Assembly (NCBI RefSeq): GCF_003254395.2
Contig: NW_020555860.1
Location: forward strand, 186,001 to 250,000
Direction of reading: 5' to 3'
DNA: 64,000 nucleotides
Origin: Apis mellifera
Taxonomy: Eukaryota; Arthropoda; Insecta; Hymenoptera; Apidae
Part shown: piece after piece, positions 14,191 to 26,085 of the stretch
How the letters are laid out: every line of letters begins with the position of its first letter
Position numbering within the stretch: the first letter of the stretch is position 1
Position numbers and translations under genes: made by a program
The notes under the pieces: generated by a model
What the model was told of the DNA's origin: nothing
The model's database searches: none
The model's input: the letters and a program-made list of their open reading frames with translations, nothing else

Positions 14191-15222
14191 ATGGAAAATC
14201 AAAAGGAACATTATCGTCATATTTTGCTTTTTTATTTCCGCAAAGGGAAAAACGCATCGCAAGCTCACAAAAAGTTATGTGCTGTTTATGGCGAAGAAGC
14301 CTTAAAAGAACGGCAGTGTCAAAATTGGTTTGACAAATTTCGTTCTGGTGATTTTTCATTCAAAGATGAAAAACGTTCTGGTCGTACAGTTGAAGTTGAT
14401 GACGACCTAATCAAAGCAATAATCGATTCGGATCGTCACAGTACAACTCGTGAGATTGCAGAGAAGCTTCATGTATCACATACATGCATTGAAAACCATT
14501 TAAAACAACTTGGCTATGTTCAAAAACTCGATACATGGGTTCCTCACGAATTGAAAGAAAAGCATTTAACGCAACGCATTAACAGCTGCGATTTGCTAAA
14601 GAAACGTAATGAAAATGATCTATTTTTAAAACGACTGATAACTGGCGATGAAAAATGGGTTATTTACAACAATATCAAGCGGAAAAAAGAGGAGTGGAGC
14701 AGGCCACGTGAAACAGCTCAAACAACATCAAAAGCTGGTATTCATCAAAAGAAGATTTTGTTATCAGTTTGGTGAGATTACAAAGGAATTGTCTATTTTG
14801 AACTCTTACCACCCAACCGAACGATCAATTCTGTTGTCTACATTGAACAACTAACGAAATTAAACAATGCAATTGAAAAGAAGCGGTCCGAATTGACAAA
14901 TCGAAAAGGTATTGTATTCCATAATGATAATGCAAGGCCACACACATCTTTAGTCACTCGGCAAAAATTATTGGAACTTAGTTGGGATGTTTTGCCACAT
15001 CCACCATATAATCCTGACCTTGCACCATCTGATTACTTTTTGTTTCGATCTTTACAAAACTTCTTGAATGGTAAAGATTTCAATAATGATGATGATATCA
15101 AATCGTACCTGATTCAGTTTTTTGCTAATAAAAACCAGAAGTTTTATGAACGTGGGATTATGATGCTGCCTGAAAGATGGCAAAAGATCATTGATCAAAA
15201 TGGGCAACACATTACAGAATAA
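14191..15222 (+). pseudogene. mariner transposase with one internal stop codon
   Basis: The cut-and-paste DDD transposase of the element. The frame runs 344 codons from the ATG to TAA, interrupted only by TGA at 14,773-14,775 (codon 195). There the second Trp of the usual VWWDxKG motif has become a stop (TGG to TGA, one base). N-terminal residues 1-110 hold the two helix-turn-helix DNA-binding parts (for example REIAEKLHVSHTCIENHLKQ). WVPHEL is at 116-121. The catalytic aspartates are D153 (TGDEKW), D246 (HNDNARPH) and D281 (PDLAPSDYFLF), with 34 residues between the last two, the D,D34D signature. No frameshift is visible. As written it would give a 194-residue fragment lacking two catalytic Asp residues, so the copy should not make active enzyme. 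Confidence 0.95.
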
Positions 15223-15265
15223 AGTCATTTAGTTCCATGAAAAAATTGTCTTTGATTTTCTAAAA

Positions 15266-15295
15266 AAAATCCGCAATTACTTAGTTGCCAACCAA
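15266..15295 (-). repeat. Right terminal inverted repeat of mariner
   Basis: Reads AATCCGCAATTACTTAGTTG then CCAACCAA, followed by TA. It is the inverse of the left end. Confidence 0.93.
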
Positions 15296-15429
15296 TATTA
15301 ATAAGTTTATTAGTAATTTTTTTATTATTAATAAAAAATCGTATAAAAATAGAATATTAATATCTCCCATTTTTTAAAATATGAATTTTATAAATACTTC
15401 TCAAGATTCTTATATATTATATGTATTCA

Positions 15430-16100
15430 GTGATTGCTAGTTCGCTCTTAGTCTCGATTTCCAATTTGGTGGATTTTATTAACTGCTTGACATTGTCAAA
15501 GCTATGTTTTTGCTAGATAGCGTATTTTTGTTTTAATCTCGATAGATCTAAGGGATCCATCCACTCTTCTTTTTATAATCGTTTATTTCTAACCATATAT
15601 GTCGCCATCGAAGATGAAACATCGATACTAACGAAGCATTGGCTTCGTTTTTGCATATCAAATATTGAATATATTGATATGAGTATCATCCTTTCCAAAG
15701 GACCTGACTATGTATCGATTTGTGAGATGCTCCGGCGAGATTATATCTATTTTCCTGCTTTGTTTTCCAATGTCTCTCTTTCCTCTCTTTCGTTAAAATT
15801 AGATTTATTGAAATGGATTTATTGAATGGACTCTGCATAATAGATCCCACAAGATAATCGGAAAACATGTCCACCTGGGCAAAGCTATTCTATTCAGGTA
15901 AGGTTAAATATACCACAGAGGGAAAGAAAGGTATGCCAAATATCTCCAGATTGGCTAGTGATTATTCTATGCCTGCGAAACATGATCACAAGCTTAAGAT
16001 ATGATAGAGCTCGAATACCGGATACGTTAAACCTATAGTTATAGCAGTCAATCAATTGCAGCCTTTGCGGGAAGCACGTACCTAACTTATAAAACCTAAT
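15430..16100. other. GC-richer island of unknown function
   Basis: Clearly more complex and GC-richer than the flanks, containing for example ATGCTCCGGCGAGATTATAT and TTGCAGCCTTTGCGGGAAGC. A 62-codon frame on the minus strand (15,686-15,874) is open but resembles nothing known. No terminal repeats, splice-bounded exon or tRNA-like fold was recognised. It could be an old transposon fragment, a non-coding transcript or a regulatory element. Confidence 0.5.
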
Positions 16101-17020
16101 CCTAAAAATTAATTAAACTAATTAAGAAAAATTAAAATTAATTATATAATATCGATCAAGAATTATTAGAACGTGTTAATGAAAACAATTAAATTAATAT
16201 ATCTTTATTTTTATATTAATTATATAAATTAACACTAACGAATTAAAATTAATTAAACTAATTAAGATCGATAAATAAAAAAATAATTAATTAAGTAATT
16301 AACACAAATGAAAATAAATAAACTATTAAAATTGATGTTTATGAAAGTAATTAAGTTGAATAACTGGAATTAATTATACTAATTACGCCAATTAAAATAA
16401 TTAAACTAATCAAGATGAATTGATTAAAATAATTAAACCAATTAAGACAAATAATTCGAATTGATTAAACTAATCGAAACGATTAAAATAATTGAATCGA
16501 TTAAGAGTAGTAATTCGAATTAATTAAACTGATCGAAACGAATTGATTAAAGTAAAATTAATAAATCGAAAATTAATTAAACTTATTTAGCGAAACAATT
16601 CGAATTAATTAAACTAATTGCACTAATGAATTAAAGTAATTAAATCGATTAATTTTTTTTTTTTTGAGCACAGTTAACGTATAAAATCTGACCATAGTAC
16701 TTTCACAATAATATAGTAGCTCAATAGCGCAAAAAGGTGTCGAGTTCAGTAATAGGAGAAGAGTGTCGACGTTAAAGATTAAAGAAGCAAATAGAAACGG
16801 AATTGAATATTTGGAAACGAAAATTGATCTCGAAAAATACCTTTCGTAACTTTGTAATTCGTTCTCATCTTATGATATCTTCTATTGTTTATCTATAATT
16901 TATTATTATTATTTATTTAAAGTAATCGAGAAAATCGAATTAATATAATTTGTTGTTGACTAACAAAAACAAGTAATTGGAATTAATTCAATCAATCGAA
17001 TGTATATAAATATTATATTA

Positions 17021-17057
<37 letters not shown>

Positions 17058-17350
17058 ATATTAATGTGTATAAATTAAACTAATTTGATTATTAATACAT
17101 AAATAAAGAAATTAAAATAATTAATCAAAAATTTAGTTAATTAGATTAATTAAGACTTAAATGTCTAATTTAAGATATGTAATCCGATTAAGTCATAAAA
17201 TACCTTTCGTTACTGAACTATTTAAAACGTAAATTAAACTAATTATGTGATTTAAACTATTAAAACATGTAAATAAAATTAATTAAAATAATTAAAGATA
17301 AAATAATAGGAAAGAATTAAAAAAAAGTAATAATAATTTAATGAGAATAA
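16100..17350. repeat. Degenerate AATTAA-rich repeat block
   Basis: Irregular repeats of the type GAATTAATTAAACTAAT, GATTAAAATAATTAAACC and ATCGAAACGA recur at about 16,418, 16,459, 16,516 and 16,596, with decreasing similarity outward. An (AT)n tract lies at 17,018-17,056. AAAATACCTTTCGT occurs twice (about 16,835 and 17,197). The pattern suggests a decayed tandem array next to the GC-richer island. No coding potential. Confidence 0.6.
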
Positions 17351-17394
17351 ATAATTGGATTCCGACTCAATATATCAATTAATTCCTTTACATT

Positions 17395-17935
17395 TGTACA
17401 GATTGCGCCGCTTGTTCGTTTCCTATCGTTTTAATATCGATTTAATAAAATTTATAAATATTTATAAATTCTGATATTTATTTGCATGTTTACAAATACA
17501 TGTTTCAAAATAATTAAATATTATTACAAATAAAAATAATAATAATTGACAATAACAATAAAAAAAAATTATAATTATATATTTTTATGCTCTATCAATA
17601 TCTATACGCATTATTGCTAAAAAAGAAAAAGAATAATCAAATTCCGATATTATCGATTGATTTCTTAACATCCGTATAGATCATGTCGCTTGTTTGTTCT
17701 CTATGATTTGACAAACTCGGAATATTGCAATATTATCAATTCAATTGATTTAATGTATTAATTTAATATATAAATCGTTATAATTTTTATAATACTTCGA
17801 TATTTATTTGTCTGTATTTCAAAATAATTAAAATAATTAACTCTTTATCTACATACAGTACTCTTTATCTATATATATCTATGTTGCTAAAAAAGAAAAA
17901 GAATGATCAAATTCCGATATTATCCGATGTTATCG
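17395..17935 (+). repeat. Imperfect tandem duplication, unit about 270 bp
   Basis: Two successive blocks share the same order of motifs: CGCTTGTTCGTTTCCTAT at 17,410 versus CGCTTGTTTGTTCTCTAT at 17,687; a GATATTTATTTG ... TTTCAAAATAATTAAA section; and GCTAAAAAAGAAAAAGAATA then ATCAAATTCCGATATTATC at about 17,616 versus 17,885. The copies are diverged, with small gaps. No protein is evident. Confidence 0.75.
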
Positions 17936-17939
17936 AAAT

Positions 17940-18790
17940 TTCTTGATAGTTATAGACGAAATAAATATAAGAATGAAAATTCAAAATCTTATTTTTATAC
18001 ATTAATATTTCCATCAATTCGGAAGTATATGGTATATTTATATTATTGTATGTTTATATTGAAAAAATTTTATTTATAATGTCATTTTAGAATTTATAAA
18101 TGTATTACAATTGTTACATTGAATTATTTATACATTATTACATTATTTGCTTTAATTTACAGAATTTTGCATCGATAATATCGATGTCAGTAATATGATC
18201 TCTTTCTTCTATTTCTTTCATTTCAATTTATTCATAGATCATGAATTTGATTGTGGATTATCATTTGAAATGATATGATTAAACAATCAATTTTAATTTC
18301 TCAAAATAAAAATAATATCAAATTTGTTATGCGAGAATATCGAGAATTCGAAGTTTATTTATTATCTTATAATTACTAAAATTTTTCATTAAGGATAATT
18401 TGAACTGATAATATGATCAGGATAAAAACGGAGATAAATATTTAATAAAAATTTAAATTGCTTTTAATTTAATTTAATAAATTAGTCGATAATATTTATT
18501 AACTTTTTGGATTGATTTCTGAAATCTTCTAAATTTCACAAATATATTAATGCATAAATAATCAAAGGAAGAAGAGAAATGTTCTGTTTATTATAAAAAT
18601 CTTGTTTGAAAAAAATGTATTATATATTAATCGTACAATAAATTTATTATGGCGAATATTATAATTATTTTTCTTATTCATAAACTATAATAATATGTTA
18701 TATAAAATGTATAAAATAAAATGTACAATCATAAATTATGATTTTAGTGGTGAAAAACTATTAATCTTCGAAGAGTCTTTAGACTGAAAG
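17940..18790. other. AT-rich DNA downstream of Gr copy A
   Basis: No exon, RNA gene or mobile element was recognised in this stretch. It lies just past the stop codon of the copy A terminal exon on the minus strand. Confidence 0.5.
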
Positions 18791-19364
18791 CTTCATCGTA
18801 TTAACAATGGATTTATTTGTACTAATATAATCAAATATGTTATTATAATACTAAAAATCTGAAAGAAAGATTAAATTCTTAAGCAATTAATCTGGTTATA
18901 AGTTCATTTAACTTACCATTGTTGATAACCTATTACTAAGTGTATAATCACCAGCAATAAATTTTAAAGGACGAAGAAAAAATTGTAACGAAAATTGTAG
19001 TAGCTGATATTATTGTTGTCATTAATTTCTATTTTTTAAATATTTTTAATTTTAAACTTTAAACTATAAATTATTTGTATTTGATTTGTTTTATGAAAAA
19101 TTCTTTGAAAAAAATTTATAAGAATTCGTATATATATTATTCGTTATTATATATATTATAAATAAAATCAGAATATAGAAAAAAAATAATTTGTACGCTA
19201 TTATTATATATATTAAAATTTTAATCATCTATTAAAATCATCATCTATTAAAATCAGAAATTCTTTTGATAAAAAATACTTTAATATGAAAAATACTTGA
19301 ATATTATCAATAAGAGAAAAAATATATATATGTAATATACATAAAATGTCCCAAAAATGAATGA

Positions 19365-19570
19365 ACATAACTTAGCTAGAGATTTTTTAAGTAATTTCAA
19401 GCTTTTTTAACTTTTTTCTTTACAAAAATTTTTTTAAGGTTCAGTTTTTTTAATGATATATTAATAAAAAACATTAATCAATTGTGGACCAATGTATCAA
19501 ACTAAGTATTATATATTGGTTTGTATGGATACATGATCAATGTAACAAACAAATAAATTTCACTATCGAA
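19365..19570 (+). repeat. Dispersed repeat, copy 2 (in an intron of Gr copy A)
   Basis: Shares TTTTTTTAATGATATATTAA and AAAAAACATT...ATTGTGGACCAATG with the stretch at 891-1065. Divergence and insertions show that the copies are old. The element family is not known to me. Confidence 0.4.
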
Positions 19571-22350
19571 GTAAGATATTGAATATTTATAATACAAAAT
19601 TATAATTGTATTATTCGATATAATATGTAAATTTAAATAATTAGTTATTATAGAATGAATAAATTGAATTTATTCATTCTTAAAATGAATAATGTAAATT
19701 TATGATATAAAAAGACAAATATACAATTTTTTTAACAATAATCAATAAATAATACTTAATTGAAATGAAACAAAAAAATACATAAAAGCAAAAACTTAAA
19801 TTAGAAAATAATTTATTAAATAATTAAATTAGATTATTAATTGAATATTTATAGATTATTTAGAATTAATTAAATTTATAGATTACTAATTAATTAGATT
19901 AGATTAACTCACTCACATAAAAAGTTTTTCAACTTTTTGAAATATAATCATTATTTATTGTACCGTTTTTTAATATTGATGGTTAAAGTAATTTAATGAA
20001 TTAAATTAATGATAAATTAACATTTAACATGAAATTAATTGAAAATAAAGTAATTAAAAACATTATTGAAAAATAATACATACAAAAACAATATAATATA
20101 TTTGTTGCTCATTGAATTTAATTTTGTTGAAAATTGAATTTAATTTTTCTTAATTTTTCGCATTATTATACATTTGAATACTATTTATAATATTACTTCT
20201 ATTTAAATCATTAATCTTGTTGTGAGTTCAAATTATAATTTTGAAAATCTAAGTGATTCTTTTTATTATGAATTTTAAAAATTTTTTTCTTTTTATAATG
20301 TAAGATTTTTAATAAATTAAAATAAAAGATTATCATTGTACCTTTGTGTTATTTTTTTCTTGAAATTAAGTCATTTGAAAAGAATGCAAATATAATTTAT
20401 AGAAAAAACCATTGAATAGATAGAGATTTATAAATATTTAAAATAAAATTTATAATTTTTAAAATATATAATCGATTTTAAAATCATTTAAGATTACTAA
20501 TATTTTTATTAAAGAGAATATAAAAAAAATATAATACCAAAAAAGATTATTTTCTAAGACAAAAAAATAAGATTACAACACAAATATAAAAATATATATT
20601 TAAATAAAAATAAATAAATATTGAATCATGTGATATTTCATCACGCTATACATTCTTCTATGATATTTATATAAATTATAAAAATAGATGAGATTTTGAA
20701 TTTTTAGATATAATAGATATAGAAAGAACAAATTTTTCTGTTACGACGTGAATAATCATATTTATAATTAGCTTAATTATAACTTATTCATTAAAAAAAA
20801 ATTTTTGCTTGTTTTTTACTTATAATGAGATCTTTTATTATCTTATTATATATCTTATAATCTTTTATTATTTATATTATATGTTTTTCTTATATTGGAT
20901 GAAACTAGATTAAAGTTAAGATTATATAAAACACAAAAAAATATTGAAACATAATTTATATATTGAACTATACTTAAAGATTAGGAATTTTTTTTATATA
21001 ATTTATATAAATAATGTAAAAAAAATGCATTTACATATATAATCATATATTATTATAAGTGCATATGTAGATATTACATATTTTTGAATATTATTATAAA
21101 AATTATTTATTATATCTTAAGGAAGTGATTTTAGGTGGCTTTTGAATTGATAGAAATTTGGTAAAAAAAATGATTGTAAAATTGATTTACGATTTTCAAT
21201 TTAAATTATTTTTTTATTTTCTACATTATATAATACTCATTTTTTTTAATACATAAAAATGATTTTGTTTATGAAATACTTATTAAACTCATTATTTAAT
21301 AGAATATTAAAGTCTGTTCCAAATGCTAGAGATAATTATATAATATTATACAATTATAAATATTATTATATAATATAGAAAACAATTAAGTGAGTTATAT
21401 AAGTGAGTATTGTGAAATATATCGCGATATATTAAAAAATTGCACTACACACAAGATTGATTCCTGATCAATAATATTTTCAAAAAAAATTCCATAATTG
21501 GACAAATAATTTCGAAATTTATAATTTAATAAAAATCAAATAAAGATCGTAATTAAAGTACAATAAAAAAAACAAGATATTATCTATAATTTTGCTTATT
21601 CTTCAAAACGATTAAACAGATTTATCGGGATCTATCTAAATCTACGAAAAAGATCTATGATTATATAAAATTGAATATGTTTTAGCAAATGATTCTATTC
21701 ATTGAAAATTTTAGAGGTACATAAATAAATATAGTTAAATAAGTTGCAAAGAAATCCACAATTCCGTAATATTTCAAATATAACATAATCTTAAAATTAT
21801 TCTATTAAAAACTATATTAATTTGAAATTAATCTTGGAAATATTCTTTAATATTTTTCTGTTAAAAAAAGAAACATTTTTTTAAATTATTTAAATTAAAA
21901 ATAATCATTTTTTAAATATTGATATAATAATTTCCTAAATAAAATGAATTTAAATACATAAAATTTAAATATTTTTTTCTAAGAGAAGAATATATTCATG
22001 ATCAAGATCAATTTTGTATTTTATTTAATATATGATTATTAATCCGAAAAACGTACAATTATTTTTCAAAATCGTGACAATAATTTTTCAATACTTTATT
22101 ACAATATTTTACTTACAAACAGAATTCAGTAATACAATAAAAATTTTTTGCGAATAATTCAAAAATTAAAATTATGTATTATATGGAAAGAAATATTTAC
22201 TTAAAATAATACTTCTTTGCAATATATTTTAAGATTAAAATTGAAAAGAGAACATATAGAGAAATTCAATCTAGATTTTTTTAGATTTTATTTTTAATAT
22301 TTTTAGCAAAAATGAATCATAGTGAATTTAAATTTAACTACATAAATATG
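19570..22350. other. Non-coding intron region of Gr copy A
   Basis: AT-rich sequence between exons 6 and 7 of the decayed receptor. No exon-like or RNA-like feature was recognised. Confidence 0.45.
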
Positions 22351-25300
22351 GAACTTACCTCAACTATAATGGAATCATTTAAATAGCAAATATCTAATTC
22401 TCAAGCAAATATGTTGTTATTTCTATCTGTAAAACTTTAATATTATATGTATATTTGTATGTATTAAGTTTTATTATATTATTAATTTTTCATTTATGAT
22501 ATTACATTCTTACTTCGCGATAAAAATTAGTACAGTGATTATTTACAAGAATAATTTTTGCCGAAAGCAGAGAAATTCATATAATAGATATTGAAATTTC
22601 TTTATCTAAAAATATTTTTGATAAATTTAATGATATTAAATAAAAATATTATAAAGTAAACACAGTAATAATGAAAATTATAAAATTATATCCAATAGAA
22701 TTTGATAAGTATATGTTTGATTAAGTTCACGTGAAAATTTTAAAATCTCAAAATGAATATCCCGTAATAATAAAGAAAAAAAAAGAAAGATTAATAATTA
22801 TAAATAAACAAAATAATAATTATATGATATATATTATATTACTATTTCTATAAATTCAGAAACAATATTATTATTAATATTATCATATAGGGAAAAAGAG
22901 ATAGCTTCGAACACTTAAATGAAATAAAAGAAAGAAGAATAATCAATAATAAAATTTTAAAGAAATTTTGTTTTATCTTAAAAAATATTTAATTTTATGT
23001 CTTCTTAGATTTGAATTTATAGAAGTATTTCCTGATTAACTTTATTTAATATTTTTGTTATCAATATATATATGAATATGAAAAAAATTAATTAAATATT
23101 AAAAAATTTTAAAATATATTGAATTATTAATATTAAAATGAATTTAATAATGACAATGAACATTGATGAAATTTGACTAAAAGACATAAAAATTTTTTTT
23201 CTAAATAATGTCATTTTCAATGAGAAGAAAATTTCTTCCAAAATTGAATTATTTTAAATATTGCAATTGAATGTGATGAATGTACCTGAACTGATGGTAT
23301 TATTCGAAAGTATTATTCACTTATTTCCGTAGGATTGTACAATCGTTTATTATGTTTTGAATGATTATGATGTTAAAATGATGTTTTACTTTAATTATTT
23401 GCTAATCGACTATTATAATTGTACTTGTACTTTGAATATGAACTATATTGCTGCATTCTATTTGATTTGAATTTTATTTTATTCTAATTGATAATTTTAA
23501 AAGATTCATGGACTTTAGTTTTTTTTTCCAATTATTATTTTCTGTGAAAATGCAAACTAAGAAGAAGTTAGTCATCAATAATCTCATTGAATGAAATCGC
23601 GTCGCAGCATATGGGATCAAGATTTTTACGCTCATTACGCAAAATACTAAATGCGCAAGTGTAACTTGTGAGCTACTATTGTTAGTTATTGCTGTTATAT
23701 CTCTATTTTTAAATTAAAGATCTAAATAGCGTTAAAGAACTATATCTACTAACATAAATTATAAATAATGTAAATTATTGTTAGACTATTGAAAATACTG
23801 TGAACTGTTGAAAATAAAATTCAAATTATCTGATGACTTCACAAATTATAACAAAATTATAATATTTAATATGTATGCTATTACTAATTTGTAATTTTAA
23901 ACACAACTAATCAAGATATATAATATATATATAAATGTACGGAGCTATTTACCATTTGCGACTGATTAGTTTTCTCCTATATTATATAAAATTACAAAAT
24001 TCTACACATATTGAGAAATTATTAAAACTTATTAAACTTATTAAAAATTATTAAATATACCTTATAACTTGAAGAAGATGTTGAACAAAATATTTTTTGT
24101 TATAATATTTTTTTATAATTATATATTTATCTACAATATATTTTATATCTTATATTATTGTTATTTATATTTGAAAGTTGATGTATTTCTTTTATAACAT
24201 TGTTCATTTTAAGTAATTTGTCTTGTAATATATTATTTAATATAATACTTAATAATCCAAATATTGTCATTCAAAAAAAAAAAAAATGCTATGAATAATT
24301 ATAAACTTATCCATATTTTTATTTTCTATAAGAATGAAATAAAGATTTTAAAAAATCTTATGTACTTCTATAATATAACATACATAAAAAAATATAAAAA
24401 AAACAAAAATTTCTTTTTTTATAAATCTGAAAAAAAAAGAATATTTTAAAATGGTATTTTAGAATGTGAAAAAAAAATATAAACTCAACGTGTAATTTTA
24501 ATATCCTTGTCTAATTTTATTTTTTTTTTCAATTTTTTTTTTATTTTTAATTAGTAGAAATTGCAATTGACTAGTAATTGAGTAATTTGTATTTGATTCA
24601 AATTATCAATCTCTTAAATCGATCAAATGATTTTATATTCAATTATATTCACATTGTGGTTTAAGAATGCTATTGTTATTATTCTTCGCATTGCATTGTA
24701 TCTTAGAAATATTATACTTAGTATTATCTGTAATGAAAAACTACCATGATTTAAGAAAGAATAGATTCTAAGCTATTTATTGATGTTGAGTGTTGATGAT
24801 CTTTTGTAATAGACATCACTATTGTTAGAACCTAATTGGTCACTAATCAATTATAAGATGATAAAAACTTAGACTTTGATTTGCTGCATTTTATTTACAA
24901 GATCGATGCTAATGATCTTTTGAAAGGAAATAATTGTTTGAAATGATATTCATTCTCTATTAGTTTACAATTAATTGTTAAAAAAGGAAAATAAGACTTG
25001 CAACTTCATTCTATTAATTATAAAAAATATTTTTTGATTTCAAATGCGACTAATATCTGTCTTGAGACTATTATTTTGTTGTTCATTTTATCTTGAAAGA
25101 AAAGAAGATTTCCTTCTAATTTAAAGAAGATTAAATTTGCTTTTAAATAATAAACTATGATAATATTGATATGAATGACGAGACATCAATCAGATGCCAA
25201 AATAATTAAATTTTATAAATAAAATATAAAATTTATGGCTAATATAATTTGATTCAGCAATAAAGATTCTATTTCAAAAGATTCTTAATATATGGTTTAG

Positions 25301-25784
25301 CAATAATGAGATCTAAGATAAGTAAAAATTTTAGAAATGTCACAAAAATGTAACCATAAGATGAAGAAACTATTGAGTTTTTTCCAAACTACTTAAGAAT
25401 ATATTGATGAATTTATAACACAGTTTGTCTTCTTATTCTTATTTTAATATGATTCAATCCATATTATCAATCTTTAGTTCGTTCATGTTTCATTCTTAGT
25501 TTTATCTCTTTTGATTAATATATTCTGTGAATTTTTATTATTGTAATAATATAATAAAATTTAATGCAATAAAATTTTACTATAATTATCATTTGAATTT
25601 TAAAGATTTTCTTATTTTCTTAAATTGTTCTTTTATAATTCTTTTATTATACAATAATAATTATAGTTATCATTGACTTTTACTAATGAATATTTTTTTA
25701 AAAATAAAAAAAAATATCACATTAAAATTTTATCGAATTTTTATAAAAATATATAAAAATATGAAATATTTAAATTCTTAATAT

Positions 25785-26085
25785 AATATTTAATATAAAA
25801 ATTAAAAACATAATATTAGTAATTTAATTATCATTATATAATGGTATACATCGATATATATATATATCTTTTTTATAATTTTAATATTTAATATAAAAAT
25901 TAAAAACATAATATTAATAATTTAATTATCATTATATAATGGTATACATCGATATATATATATATCTTTTTTATAATTTTAATATTTAATATAAAAATTA
26001 AAAACATAATATTAGTAATTTAATTATCATTATATAATGATATACATCGATATATATATATATATATCTTTTTTATAATTTTAAT
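25785..26085 (+). repeat. Three tandem copies of a 98-bp unit
   Basis: The phrase ATTAAAAACATAATATTA starts at 25,801, 25,899 and 25,997, an exact 98-bp period. Each unit continues through AATTTAATTATCATTATATA, a TATACATCGATATATAT stretch and CTTTTTTATAATTTTAATAT. Copies differ at only a few bases plus the length of the (TA)n tract, so the triplication is recent. It lies in an intron of Gr copy A. Confidence 0.95.

Larger units (their letters stand above)
14011..15295 (+). mobile_element. mariner transposon, near-complete, 1,285 bp
   Basis: Bounded by TA target-site duplications (14009-14010 and 15296-15297). The inverted terminal repeats are TTGATTGGCAACTAAGTAAT... on the left and, read inward from the right, TTGGTTGGCAACTAAGTAAT..., differing at one position in roughly the first 28 bp. 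The total length and the single transposase gene of 344 codons are typical of mariner elements. Base composition is clearly less AT-rich than the surroundings, as expected for an inserted element. The near-identical ends and the otherwise open transposase suggest a fairly recent insertion. The ITR and transposase resemble mariners of the mellifera group known from bees; the subfamily is my judgement from memory. Confidence 0.95.

Noticed and set aside
14123..14359. Minus-strand 78-codon frame and two plus-strand frames overlapping the mariner transposase
   Set aside because: Shadows of the transposase in other frames; the real frame carries all family motifs.
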